From NCBI GenBank assembly GCA_021796135.1, contig JAJYOQ010000041.1, forward strand, positions 1-16,080: a DNA stretch of 16,080 nt, in the 5' to 3' direction. Below the pieces are notes generated by a model. The model searched no databases. It was not told where the DNA came from and saw nothing but the letters and a program-made list of their open reading frames with translations. Below are positions 7,597 through 15,712 of the stretch, in pieces; the first letter of the stretch is position 1; each line of letters opens with the position of its first letter. Origin of the DNA: Bacteroidota bacterium (lineage in GTDB: Bacteria > Bacteroidota > Ignavibacteria > Ignavibacteriales > Ignavibacteriaceae). A program made the position numbers and the translations under genes.

Positions 7597-8832
7597 AAAG
7601 TAAAGCTAATTACTTTCGTAATTTTTTTCGCCCTTGGTATTCATACTGCACTTGCCGGTGGTTTTCAGTTAAATGAACAAAATGCAAGAGCAATGGCAAT
7701 GGGCGGAGCTTTTACGGCAATTTCTGATGATCCGTCAGCTGTTTATTTTAATGCTGCCGGTATGACTCAGCTTTCCGGTATTAATTTTATGTTAGGGACT
7801 ACTTTAATTGCTCCTACTTTTTCTTTCCGCGGAGTTAGTCCTAATATTACCGAGTATGACGCAGCTAAGCAAACCTTTTTCCCAACTCATTTCTTTGCTA
7901 CGTATAAATATAATCCAGATCTAGCATTTGGAATTGGCTTTGATAGTCCATTTGGACTAGCTTCAAAGTGGGATCCAAATTGGGTAGGCAAATATTTGGC
8001 AATTGAAACAAAGCTTCAGGCTTTTGCAATCACTCCAGAAGTTGCCTATAATCTTATGGATAACTTATCTGTCAGTGCAGGTCTAATTTATAGCTTTGCA
8101 ACAGTGACCATTTCGCAAAAGACTCCTCAAACTCCTTTTGCCGGCGATGCCTTTACAACCTTAACCGGGAATAGCAATTCGGCTTGGGGATTTGATCTTG
8201 GCGCTCTTTATAAACCTACACCAGATTTATCATTTGGAGTTTCATTCCACAGCCAAGTTAAATATAAATTTACCGGAACTGCCACAACATCCGGTGCAGC
8301 TCAACTAGCTTCTCAACTTCCTAATGGAAGCGCATCTGCAGACATAACAACACCTTTGAATCTTGCTTTTGGTATTGGATATAAAGTACTCTCAAATTTA
8401 TTGCTAAGCTTTGACTTTCAGTATGTTGGCTGGTCAAGTTATGATACTTTAAGCGTTAGCTTTGCTTCTCCAAAAATGGTTGAATCCAGTCCTCGTCTTT
8501 ATGACAATTCCTATATAATCCGTTTAGGCGGCGAATATGGTTTAACCAATGATCTAAAGGTCAGAGCTGGTATTTATTATGACAAAGACCCTGTAAAACC
8601 TCAATATCTAAATCCTTCATTGCCGGATGCTGATCGGCTAGGTTTTAGTTTTGGGTTCGGATATAAATTATCAAATAATTTCAATATTGATGCTGCTTAC
8701 CTTTATATTAGAGGTAGTCAGTTGACGGTTAATAATTCACAGGAAAATTATTTGCAGGGTATTTCTCCCTTTAATGGAACTTATAACACAGCCGCTAATT
8801 TAGTGTCGTTAACTTTATCATATGGTTTATAA
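7594..8832 (+). CDS. FadL/OmpP1/TodX-family outer-membrane transporter (GTG start)
   Basis: A 412-residue outer-membrane beta-barrel protein of the family that takes up long-chain fatty acids and other hydrophobic compounds. A signal peptide (hydrophobic core about 5-17, cleavage after TALA at residue 21) is followed directly by the family hallmark GGFQLNEQNARAMAMGGAF and then DDPSAVYFNAAGMTQLSG, the N-terminal plug/hatch segment. The remainder is a series of amphipathic strands rich in F, Y and G, ending LVSLTLSYGL. Length fits the family (about 400-450). GTG at 7594 is the start because the ATG two bases earlier runs straight into TGA and the signal peptide begins here. The SGNH lipoprotein gene follows by 15 nt, suggesting shared use of lipid substrates. 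The true ligand (fatty acid, hydrocarbon or other) is not determined. Confidence 0.93.
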   Translation: MKVKLITFVIFFALGIHTALAGGFQLNEQNARAMAMGGAFTAISDDPSAVYFNAAGMTQLSGINFMLGTTLIAPTFSFRGVSPNITEYDAAKQTFFPTHFFATYKYNPDLAFGIGFDSPFGLASKWDPNWVGKYLAIETKLQAFAITPEVAYNLMDNLSVSAGLIYSFATVTISQKTPQTPFAGDAFTTLTGNSNSAWGFDLGALYKPTPDLSFGVSFHSQVKYKFTGTATTSGAAQLASQLPNGSASADITTPLNLAFGIGYKVLSNLLLSFDFQYVGWSSYDTLSVSFASPKMVESSPRLYDNSYIIRLGGEYGLTNDLKVRAGIYYDKDPVKPQYLNPSLPDADRLGFSFGFGYKLSNNFNIDAAYLYIRGSQLTVNNSQENYLQGISPFNGTYNTAANLVSLTLSYGL

Positions 8833-8847
8833 TAAAGAAAAGGATAA

Positions 8848-10290
8848 ATGAAAATGAAAAAGATATTATATTTAATTTTTACGGTATTCTTTACCGTGAT
8901 TATTTTTACCGGCTGTCAGGATAGAACTTCATTAACTGCACCTAGTGCACCAAATCCTAAAAGTGGAAGCGCTGATTTTACTAGATATGTTTCTATAGGG
9001 AACAGTATAACGGCTGGTTATCAATCAGGCGCACTATTCCAAAGCGGACAAATATATGCTTATGGTAATTTGATTGCTCAACAAACCGGTACTCAGACTT
9101 TCGAACAGCCACTAATAAGTGATCCCGGGATCGGTGGTCGCATGAAAGTAGCATCAATAAGCCCTTTTGCAATCTCAGTGGATCCCAGTTCAGGAATTCC
9201 GTTAAATCTTTCTTATCCGGGTCCTTATAATAATTTGGGTGTTCCCGGAGCCACAGTTTATGATGTATTAAATGCCACGAGCTCAAAAACTTGCGCATCT
9301 TATGTTTTTGGCGGTTCGGCTAACCCATTTTTTGATATTATTCTTAGAGGGATAGGTTCACAATTTACACAAGCAAGTTTACTACACCCAACTTTTATTA
9401 CTATTTGGATAGGAGCTAATGATGTTTTAGGTTATGCAACAAGCGGCGGAGTTTCTCCTGCTTCTCCTACAGCTACTCCAACTTTTCAATTTTTGTATAA
9501 TCAAATGGCTGATAGTATAGCTTCTTTAGGTGCTAAGGTTGTAGTTGCAAATGTTCCGGATGTTACCTCAATCCCATTCTTCAATACGGTTGGACCAATG
9601 ATGGCGCTCGAAACACCATGGTCAGCCCTCAAGGGATTGGGAGTTGTAGGATTAGTCTATGAAAAACATGGCGAATATGTTGGAACAGGCGTTGCAGATT
9701 CTACTACTTTATTGACCGGACAAGTTCTTCTAACTCTTGCAGGAAGTAGTTATGCTTCTTTATTAGGTAAACCAACAGGACAATTTTATCGTGATAACCA
9801 TTATCCCGCATTACCTCCGGGGATTGATACTACAAAACCTTTCGGTTTTCATCCACAGAATCCATGGCCGGATGCTTTAATCCTTGATGCTTCTGAAATT
9901 CAAACAGCTCAAGCTTCTACCCAAGCATTTAATTCAACAATTAGTGCCATAGCTTCAGCTCATGGATGGGGATTGGTTGATATATATTCCATTTTTAATC
10001 AAATGAGAGCAAATGATTTTCGAGGCGGTACTATGGTTAATGGAATAGATTTCTATACAACTTATATTACCGGAGGTTTATTTACTCTGGATGGCGTGCA
10101 TCCTACTGCTCAAGCGCAAGGGATTATCGCAAATGCTTTCTTAAGCGTTATTAATCAGAAATTCGGATCAAATTACTCTTTAATAAACGTTTCAACGTTA
10201 CCGAATAGTCTGATACTTGCTAAAAAGAGTGCACTTTTGTCGGTTTATCCTTATTTTGAAAACGGATCATTTAAACACTTGTTGTTCTAA
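8848..10290 (+). CDS. SGNH/GDSL-family lipoprotein hydrolase
   Basis: A 480-residue predicted lipoprotein esterase or lipase. The signal peptide ends in a lipobox FTGC with C23 as the lipidated cysteine. The SGNH blocks are all recognisable: block I YVSIGNSITAGY with nucleophile S53 (GNS instead of GDS), block II Gly in NLGVPGA (129-135), block III GAND with N191, and block V DGVHP with D415 and H418. The catalytic core is larger than minimal SGNH enzymes, with an insertion between blocks III and V (about 200-400). Two ATGs are possible (8848 and 8854); AAAAGGA at 8838-8843 favours neither strongly, and both give a signal peptide. It lies 15 nt after the FadL gene and ends at a terminator. 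The likely role is cleaving ester lipids at the cell surface or in the periplasm to feed the porin; the substrate is inferred only. Confidence 0.92.
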   Translation: MKMKKILYLIFTVFFTVIIFTGCQDRTSLTAPSAPNPKSGSADFTRYVSIGNSITAGYQSGALFQSGQIYAYGNLIAQQTGTQTFEQPLISDPGIGGRMKVASISPFAISVDPSSGIPLNLSYPGPYNNLGVPGATVYDVLNATSSKTCASYVFGGSANPFFDIILRGIGSQFTQASLLHPTFITIWIGANDVLGYATSGGVSPASPTATPTFQFLYNQMADSIASLGAKVVVANVPDVTSIPFFNTVGPMMALETPWSALKGLGVVGLVYEKHGEYVGTGVADSTTLLTGQVLLTLAGSSYASLLGKPTGQFYRDNHYPALPPGIDTTKPFGFHPQNPWPDALILDASEIQTAQASTQAFNSTISAIASAHGWGLVDIYSIFNQMRANDFRGGTMVNGIDFYTTYITGGLFTLDGVHPTAQAQGIIANAFLSVINQKFGSNYSLINVSTLPNSLILAKKSALLSVYPYFENGSFKHLLF

Positions 10291-10299
10291 ATATTTTGA

Positions 10300-10333
10300 A
10301 AGGGATGGTTTAAATGCCATCCCTTAACTTTTT
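10300..10333 (+). terminator. Intrinsic terminator after the FadL-SGNH pair
   Basis: A perfect 9-bp stem, AAGGGATGG (10300-10308) with CCATCCCTT (10317-10325), encloses an 8-nt loop. A short T tract (TTTTT, 10329-10333) follows three bases later. It sits 9 nt after the SGNH stop codon and separates that transcript from the SPOR gene. Confidence 0.85.
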
Positions 10334-10390
10334 AGTTTATAAATAATTATCTTTTTTGAATAAAAAATAAATTAAGGCTGGTTAGAGATC

Positions 10391-10852
10391 ATGAATAGCA
10401 AACAAATTTATATTTTCCCTCTTTTAGTATTCTTGTCATTTTTAATAACTTCTTGCTCTAATACACAGCAAACAACTAAAAACCAAACCGAGAACCAAAC
10501 AAAAGCTAAAGATTCTTTGTATGTCTTTGATAAGGTTCCTGTAGATACTACAAAATCAGAGACACAGTCGGCTGAACTCAATTCTTCAACTACTCCTGAA
10601 AATATTTCTACTCCATACTATCTGGTTCAAATAGGTGCCTTTTCTTCCCAAGATAGAGCGAATAATTTCGTGGATAAAATTCAACCACTTCTTACTCAAA
10701 AAGTAAAAATTACTTTTGACCAGTCTGTTAATCTTTATGTAGTTCGACTTTCTAAGATTTATAAAACTCATGAGGAAGCTGAAAATGCCAAGAATGACAT
10801 AAATCGAGAGCCAGCTTTCAAAGATGCCTGGGTTGTTACCATTGAAAAGTAA
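10391..10852 (+). CDS. SPOR-domain lipoprotein
   Basis: A 153-residue predicted lipoprotein. The signal peptide (about 1-21) ends in the lipobox ITSC with C22 as the lipidated residue. Residues 23-74 form a polar linker rich in T, Q, S and N, with two NQT steps. The SPOR domain spans about 75-152, beginning YYLVQIGAFSS and including LYVVRLSKIY and the terminal AWVVTIEK. SPOR domains bind peptidoglycan stripped of stem peptides, usually at division sites, so this protein probably tethers the outer or inner membrane to septal wall. It is transcribed apart from the genes upstream: a terminator and 57 further bases lie between. The ribosome site is weak (TTAGAGA at 10382-10388). No enzyme domain is present, and its partners are unknown. 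Confidence 0.9.
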   Translation: MNSKQIYIFPLLVFLSFLITSCSNTQQTTKNQTENQTKAKDSLYVFDKVPVDTTKSETQSAELNSSTTPENISTPYYLVQIGAFSSQDRANNFVDKIQPLLTQKVKITFDQSVNLYVVRLSKIYKTHEEAENAKNDINREPAFKDAWVVTIEK

Positions 10853-10881
10853 TTTTATTTAATTTTTTTTGCTGATATAAA

Positions 10882-12252
10882 TTATAACCATTTTTTGAGA
10901 TCTTGAATAGTTAAAGGTTTTGCAATAATTATTCTATCCTTGTTAATTAAAAACATTGTAGGTGTAGCATATACATAGTAATCTAATGCAGCCTTACTAT
11001 TCCACCCTTTTAAATCAGAAATATTAATCCAGTTTAGATTATTTTTCTTAATAAAATTAACCCAATCACTCATTTTAGTGTCTAAACTTATAGCTATTAT
11101 TTTTAAATCCGGATTATGCAGGGTCATTAAATATTCTTTTAATTTTGGGATTAAAACTTGGCAATGCGGACACCAGCTTGCATAAAAAACTAATAATATT
11201 TTTTTTGCTTCGACTTTTTCTAAATTAAAAATTTTACCTGAAGGTTCTTTCAATGATATGTCCGGAGCAATTGCATCTATGTGAAGAATTTTATCCTGAT
11301 TTAACATTAACTGAATAGCATTTTCTGTCTTGTTGTCCAAACAGAGATCATCTTTAATAACATAATTATCAATTATGAATTTCAAGTCTTTTTCAAATCC
11401 GAATTTTTTAAACCCATCAATTAAATATTCGACAATTTGTTTGTATACCCTATAATTCACTTTAGCTTTGTTTAATAATGTATCAATTGCTGCTTCAAAT
11501 TCATTCTCAAGAATTTCTTTGGGCATTTGCGGATTGCGATAATAAGTTAAATATTCGATCGTTTTAGTTGTGAATAAATCTGAAAATGTTAATTCTCCAT
11601 CTTTAAAATCGACATTATCTAATGAATGTGCTTTTAAAAAAGCCAGTTGTTGATCAGGAGGAAGGGAAGCATTTATTATTGGTAATTGATAAGACTTAAT
11701 ATAACGGGCAATAAATGAGTTGGGAAACTTTTGTGAAGTGAAATTTATAAAATGTAAATAATTCTCCTGTACTCGATGAAGTTCATTTATTGTTTCCTTG
11801 TAATAATCATTTTTCGGATATTTAGCTAGTAATAGTTGAAGAATGCCAGTTTCTTCTTTATAGGATTTGTTTAGTTTTATAAAAGAATAATATAATTGAT
11901 TGCTAAGGGAGTAGATGACGTGAAGACTATCCAGTACATTTATGTCATTTGTAGAGATAAAGATATCACTTCCGTCATAAATAAAATCTATATGGAGATT
12001 CTGACCAAAATCGGCACGATAAAATCCAGAATGATATTTATTTTTATTAAAACTATAAATGAATTCTTTATTATTTAACGATGTAATTGAATCTATTTGT
12101 TCTGTTCTTTCTCCCTCTAAAGAATAGATTATGGCTTTATGGCTTTGTATCCCGTCTACATCAAGTTTTAAATTTTGGGAGTATGTAATATTAAAGATAA
12201 AAAAAAGGGAGTATGTATAAATAATTATATTTAATTTAATCGAAGATTGCAA
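10882..12252 (-). CDS. TlpA-like thioredoxin-fold protein with long N-terminal region (TTG start)
   Basis: A 456-residue exported protein of the Bacteroidota-type TlpA/AhpC-TSA group. The signal peptide covers about residues 1-25 (hydrophobic 8-22, ending ITYSQ). Residues 27-110 are beta-rich and resemble the DUF4369-type domain often fused to TlpA; residues 115-320 look largely helical. The thioredoxin-fold domain is about 328-456: APDISL, VFYASWCPHC with the redox pair C361 and C364, and cis-proline P431 in YATPTMFLI. Such proteins reduce disulfides outside the cytoplasm. The start is TTG (12250-12252), since no in-frame ATG precedes the signal peptide. Only AAAGA-like bases precede it, and it lies 12 nt after the FISUMP lipoprotein gene, so translation is probably coupled. 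The redox motif and fold are clear; the physiological substrate is not. Confidence 0.9.
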   Translation of the reverse strand: MQSSIKLNIIIYTYSLFFIFNITYSQNLKLDVDGIQSHKAIIYSLEGERTEQIDSITSLNNKEFIYSFNKNKYHSGFYRADFGQNLHIDFIYDGSDIFISTNDINVLDSLHVIYSLSNQLYYSFIKLNKSYKEETGILQLLLAKYPKNDYYKETINELHRVQENYLHFINFTSQKFPNSFIARYIKSYQLPIINASLPPDQQLAFLKAHSLDNVDFKDGELTFSDLFTTKTIEYLTYYRNPQMPKEILENEFEAAIDTLLNKAKVNYRVYKQIVEYLIDGFKKFGFEKDLKFIIDNYVIKDDLCLDNKTENAIQLMLNQDKILHIDAIAPDISLKEPSGKIFNLEKVEAKKILLVFYASWCPHCQVLIPKLKEYLMTLHNPDLKIIAISLDTKMSDWVNFIKKNNLNWINISDLKGWNSKAALDYYVYATPTMFLINKDRIIIAKPLTIQDLKKWL

Positions 12253-12264
12253 AATCTTTATCTT

Positions 12265-13500
12265 TTAATTTTTTAAACATCGAACACTAAAGCCACTTGT
12301 CTTGTTAAAATAACTGAAAGCAATGCTAGCATCGTAATCCGTGAGATAAAGTCCGAGTGCAGTAGAAGCATCGTATTGTGTAGAGCCCCAGAAAGTTGTA
12401 TTATTTCCTAAACTACTAAATATGCCTCCGGAACCATAACCTGCTAATAATGCGGAAAATCCGCTTGTATTCGTACCTGTCCCGCTGCCGCTACCCTGAC
12501 TGACATCTTTCAGAGAGTTACCGTTGTTTCTAATTGAAGCTCTTAACGTATCAATTTCTGCCAATGACGGTATATGCCAGCCGCTAGGGCATATACCCTG
12601 CGCTTTTTCATTTGTAGTATACTGCATTGCTTCATCCCACTGATATAATCCTCCATAAGTATTACAGTTGGCTGGATTGTTATTATAACAGTATTTCTCA
12701 ATTACATTATTATTTGTTTGAGATGTAGCAATAATTATCATTGATCCGATATTCAAATTTTCTCTTAACCAACACTGGTTTCCAACTTGAACCGTATTAT
12801 ATACTTGACCGCCATAATTAATTGTTGGAACACCTGCACAAGGTTGACCATAAATAGCAGATATTGTAAACGACCAAATCGGATTTGACCAATTTGTCGT
12901 TCCGAATTTGTTTGTAGCATCAACCCGCCAATAATATGTAGTTGACAAACTTAAATTGTTAATCTGATAACTTGTATTTGTTAATCCGCTACGATTATAG
13001 ATTAAGGTATCAAAATTTGGATGTATAGATATTTGAAGCGTATAACTTGATGCGCCGCTGCTTGCATTCCAAGATAAAACCGGAGGTAAAACGACATTTG
13101 TTGAGTCATTTCCGGGAGATAACAATATGACTGAAGATGGAATAGTATCCGGTAAAGCTAAGGAAATATTTGCCGTTGTTGTTTTTCCGGATGATACTAC
13201 TATGCTTACTGAATTGTTTAAATAGCCAATTTTTGAAGCAGTTAAAGAATATGAACCGGATGAAATATTGTTTAAAATAAAATTACCGCTTTGATCGCTA
13301 ACTGTTGTGTTTGTCACGGGATTTGTTTTAATTGATGCTCCGCTGAGTATTGTCCCATCGCTTGCGTTAGTAATCTTTCCTTGAATGGTTCCCGTCAAAT
13401 TAGCTTGAGCCGGATTACTGCTGCTTTTATTACATCCGATTAAAATTAAGGTAAGAATAAAAACTGACATTGTTAAAACTAGCTTAAACTTATTCGCCAT
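12265..13500 (-). CDS. FISUMP lipoprotein with carboxypeptidase-regulatory-like and Fn3 domains
   Basis: A 411-residue predicted lipoprotein. The signal peptide ends in LIGC (C23). Residues 37-113 form a CarboxypepD_reg-like domain (GTIQGKITNASDGTILSGA, then SGNFILNNISSGSYSLTAS). Residues 120-213 form a fibronectin type III-like domain (YTLQISI, TTYYWRVDATN, IWSFTI). Residues 224-411 form the Fibrobacter succinogenes major paralogous (FISUMP) domain, shown by NQCWLRENLNIG, GGLYQWDEAM (283-292), GICPSGWHIPS (302-312), FWGST (370-374) and GFSVRCLKN at the end. FISUMP proteins are surface or secreted proteins of largely unknown function in Fibrobacter, Bacteroidota and relatives. Six cysteines follow the lipid anchor (C221, C243, C271, C279, C304, C408), so disulfides are likely, which is notable given the TlpA-like gene 12 nt downstream. 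A leader of 163 nt precedes it; the ribosome site (GAGA) is weak. Confidence 0.92.
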   Translation of the reverse strand: MANKFKLVLTMSVFILTLILIGCNKSSSNPAQANLTGTIQGKITNASDGTILSGASIKTNPVTNTTVSDQSGNFILNNISSGSYSLTASKIGYLNNSVSIVVSSGKTTTANISLALPDTIPSSVILLSPGNDSTNVVLPPVLSWNASSGASSYTLQISIHPNFDTLIYNRSGLTNTSYQINNLSLSTTYYWRVDATNKFGTTNWSNPIWSFTISAIYGQPCAGVPTINYGGQVYNTVQVGNQCWLRENLNIGSMIIIATSQTNNNVIEKYCYNNNPANCNTYGGLYQWDEAMQYTTNEKAQGICPSGWHIPSLAEIDTLRASIRNNGNSLKDVSQGSGSGTGTNTSGFSALLAGYGSGGIFSSLGNNTTFWGSTQYDASTALGLYLTDYDASIAFSYFNKTSGFSVRCLKN

Positions 13501-13663
13501 ATCTATTTCTCATTTTCCGAAAATTGTACAATTTATCTGCACAATTTAATCAAAATAAACTTACTATATATAATAATTTACAGCGAATAATATTTATCTT
13601 CTAATTAAACAAAATATTATAATATTATTAATTTAAAAATAATAATTATGGAAATTGTTAATC
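13501..13663 (-). promoter_or_regulatory. AT-rich leader and probable promoter region of the FISUMP gene
   Basis: This 163-nt gap lies between two - strand genes and is the longest non-coding stretch in the window. It should hold the promoter of the FISUMP-TlpA pair. On the - strand a TATAAT occurs within 13613-13626, but no convincing -35 element is placed correctly, and such hexamers are expected by chance in DNA this AT-rich. The part nearest the start codon holds a 14-bp palindrome listed separately. No RNA gene or riboswitch fold is evident. Confidence 0.35.
13521..13534. repeat. 14-bp perfect palindrome upstream of the FISUMP gene
   Basis: AAATTGTACAATTT is a perfect inverted repeat centred on GTAC, 20-34 bases upstream of the start codon at 13500. 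The half-site ACAATTTA occurs at 13528-13535 and again as a direct copy at 13541-13548, 13 bp away. A dimeric regulator could bind such a site, but no regulator is encoded nearby and the evidence is only symmetry. Confidence 0.3.
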
Positions 13664-14248
13664 TTAATTATTATCTAAAGCTTTTAATACTTCAGCAGTA
13701 TTTCGAACTAACCCAAGCTTAGGAAAAATATGTTTAATGGGATATTCATGTTCTTCCTTGGAGCGGGCTGCCATAGCATCTTCAACTAATATCTGGTTAT
13801 AACCATATTCAAATGCAAATCTTGAAGTGCTCTCGACACCAATATTAGTTGCTACTCCGCATAGTATAATTGTATCTATGCCTCTTCTTCTTAATTGCAA
13901 ATCTAATTCAGTGCCATAAAATGCTCCCCATTGATGTTTAGTAATAATAATATCAGACGGCTGAATATTTAATTCAGGAACTAATTCGCTCCAAGCAGGA
14001 TTAAATTCTCTTACAGGGAAAGAAAATTCTGCTTTTGGATGAAGTGCATCTTTTAAGTCAGGGGAAGGAGATACGTTTATTAAGAATACGTTCATATTAT
14101 TCTTTCGCACAGAATTCAAAATATTAGTTGTATTTTCAATTACTCTTTGAACGCTATAAGGTTCTGTAGGTAAAGAAGCAATCCCTTTTTGTAAATCAAT
14201 TACAACTATTGCAGTTTTTTCTTTATTGATTTCTAATACATTTGCCAT
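13664..14248 (-). CDS. Isochorismatase-family cysteine hydrolase
   Basis: A 194-residue cytoplasmic enzyme of the isochorismatase-like superfamily, which includes nicotinamidases, N-carbamoylsarcosine amidohydrolases and YcaC-type enzymes. The expected catalytic triad is complete: D18 in VVIDLQKG, K104 in ITKHQWGAF, and C130 in LCGVATNIGVESTSR, where the VAT segment carries the usual cis peptide. The C-terminal part (EDAMAARSKEEHE) is also typical. The metal-binding D-x-H pattern of nicotinamidases is not obvious, so a nicotinamidase call is not supported. The length (about 190) fits the single-domain group. The start at 14246-14248 has AGGA about 8 nt upstream. It lies 72 nt downstream of the TolC gene and may be read from the same transcript, but it has no evident link to efflux. 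The substrate is unknown. Confidence 0.92.
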   Translation of the reverse strand: MANVLEINKEKTAIVVIDLQKGIASLPTEPYSVQRVIENTTNILNSVRKNNMNVFLINVSPSPDLKDALHPKAEFSFPVREFNPAWSELVPELNIQPSDIIITKHQWGAFYGTELDLQLRRRGIDTIILCGVATNIGVESTSRFAFEYGYNQILVEDAMAARSKEEHEYPIKHIFPKLGLVRNTAEVLKALDNN

Positions 14249-14320
14249 AATGATTCCTATTTAATATAAATATTATTTATTAATTAATAGAAACAAATTT
14301 AATTTATCTCATTATAATTC

Positions 14321-15655
14321 TTATTGCAGCCAAACCTTTTCACCGATTGATTGTAAAAGTTCATATCGACCGATAACATATTTATACAGAGCTTGAAGGC
14401 GCATAAGCTTTGCTTGTGCAAGCATAGTTTCAGCATCAAGCAAATCAAGATTTGTACCTGTTCCGGCTTCGTAACGAATTTTTGCTAGACTTAAAGCACT
14501 TTCGGCTTGATGTACATTAACATCTGTAGTCTTATATCTCTCCAAACTTGATTGTAAATCAACGACACTTTTTTGTACTTCAGCTTTTACTTTTTGGATA
14601 ACATCGCTTTTATAAGATTCGGCAGCATTAATATTTGCGCTGGTTTCTTGATGCAAGCTTTCTTCAAGATGACCGCCGAAATATGGTATAACTCCGGATA
14701 AAGGAATATCCATCTGTATAGCAGCCATATAGTTTCCATGCCATGCTGTTAAATCAGGAACATATCCGTTTTTCAAACCGTAATTAGCTGCAATCTTAAT
14801 GGTCGGATTGTACATTGCAGAAACTACATTATCTTTTGCATGTTCGCTTATAATTTGATCTTCAACCGATTTAATATCATAACGGTTTTGCATTGCAATA
14901 TTTATTAAAGAGTCGATATTATAATCAGTCCTATATTCAGAAAAATCTCCTTTAAGTGCTATTCTTGAATTAGCAGGCAATCCGAGTAATTGTTTCAATG
15001 AAATTTCTGCATTAGCTAAAGAATTCTTAAGATTAATTTTCCCTTCTTCGGCAGATGAAACTCTTACATTGGTAGTAAGGACGTCAAAATTGGTAGCTGT
15101 CCCCGCACTTACTTTTTTCTTTGTAATATCAAGATGCTCATTCAAAGTATTAATTGCATCGTTCTGAACTTTTAGACTTCTTTCCAAAAAAAGGATTGTA
15201 TAGAATGTCTGAATAGTCCGATAAGCTAATTCTTGTTTTACAAGTTCAAGTTTGTCTTTAAAACCTTGTACCTGAGATTGAGCAAGATTTATATTTTTTT
15301 CTCTTTTATCAAAATCATAAACAGTAGCACTTACTCCAACATGTTCGTCAAAATTATCAGCAGGGAAGAGGTCAAAATTACCAAATCCCGGGAATGAAAT
15401 TGATGCAACGGGACCAAGTCTTAAATAACTTAAAGAAATACCAGCTTCAGGATAAAGTGAACTTTTAGTCTCACTTACTCTTGCTACTGATGCATTTATT
15501 GAGTGAAGTGCATTTTGAATTGCCGGATTATTATTAAGCACAAGATGTACTGCATTATCTACCGTCAATGAATCATTTGGATTCAATTGGGCATAAGTCA
15601 TCGCGCTTAAAGTAAATATTATTAATATAAGTATAAGTTTAAAATTAAATTTCAT
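14321..15655 (-). CDS. TolC-family outer-membrane efflux protein
   Basis: A 444-residue outer-membrane channel subunit of the OEP/TolC family. The signal peptide is about residues 1-22, with cleavage after TYA before QLNPNDSLTVD. Two OEP repeats are recognisable. The first, about 33-225, opens LTVDNAVHLVLNNNPAI and closes with the coiled segment ISLKQLLGLP. The second, about 245-435, includes the ALSLAKIRYEAGTGTNLDLLDAE pattern near its end, mirrored in repeat one by ITKKKVSAGTATNFDVLTT. Both carry the K/R-x-G-x-x-x-N/D helix-turn typical of the family. A GGTGA lies 5 nt upstream of the ATG. It lies 57 nt after the exporter gene fragment, so the two are probably one operon and form an EmrAB-TolC-like tripartite pump for drugs or toxic small molecules. 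Confidence 0.94.
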   Translation of the reverse strand: MKFNFKLILILIIFTLSAMTYAQLNPNDSLTVDNAVHLVLNNNPAIQNALHSINASVARVSETKSSLYPEAGISLSYLRLGPVASISFPGFGNFDLFPADNFDEHVGVSATVYDFDKREKNINLAQSQVQGFKDKLELVKQELAYRTIQTFYTILFLERSLKVQNDAINTLNEHLDITKKKVSAGTATNFDVLTTNVRVSSAEEGKINLKNSLANAEISLKQLLGLPANSRIALKGDFSEYRTDYNIDSLINIAMQNRYDIKSVEDQIISEHAKDNVVSAMYNPTIKIAANYGLKNGYVPDLTAWHGNYMAAIQMDIPLSGVIPYFGGHLEESLHQETSANINAAESYKSDVIQKVKAEVQKSVVDLQSSLERYKTTDVNVHQAESALSLAKIRYEAGTGTNLDLLDAETMLAQAKLMRLQALYKYVIGRYELLQSIGEKVWLQ

Positions 15656-15712
15656 TATTTCACCGATTTATAAATTATTAAAACACATTAATATTAAATG
15701 AAAGATATTTCA

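Noticed and set aside
8993..9298. A 101-codon open frame on the - strand inside the SGNH hydrolase gene
   Set aside because: The + strand frame carries all SGNH blocks; the opposite frame has no recognisable features or ribosome site.
10468..10501. Short repeat of AACCAAAC in the SPOR lipoprotein linker
   Set aside because: It merely encodes two NQT steps in a low-complexity polar linker.
10853..10881. Bidirectional terminator between the convergent genes
   Set aside because: There is an eight-T run on the + strand (10863-10870) but no GC-containing hairpin before it on either strand.
13613..13626. AT-only 14-bp palindrome AATATTATAATATT
   Set aside because: Made only of A and T in a very AT-rich gap, so symmetry like this is expected by chance; used only as a weak promoter hint.
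13636..13660. Possible terminator after the isochorismatase-family gene (- strand)
   Set aside because: The stem would be A/T only with a C-A mismatch, although a short T run follows; too weak to call.
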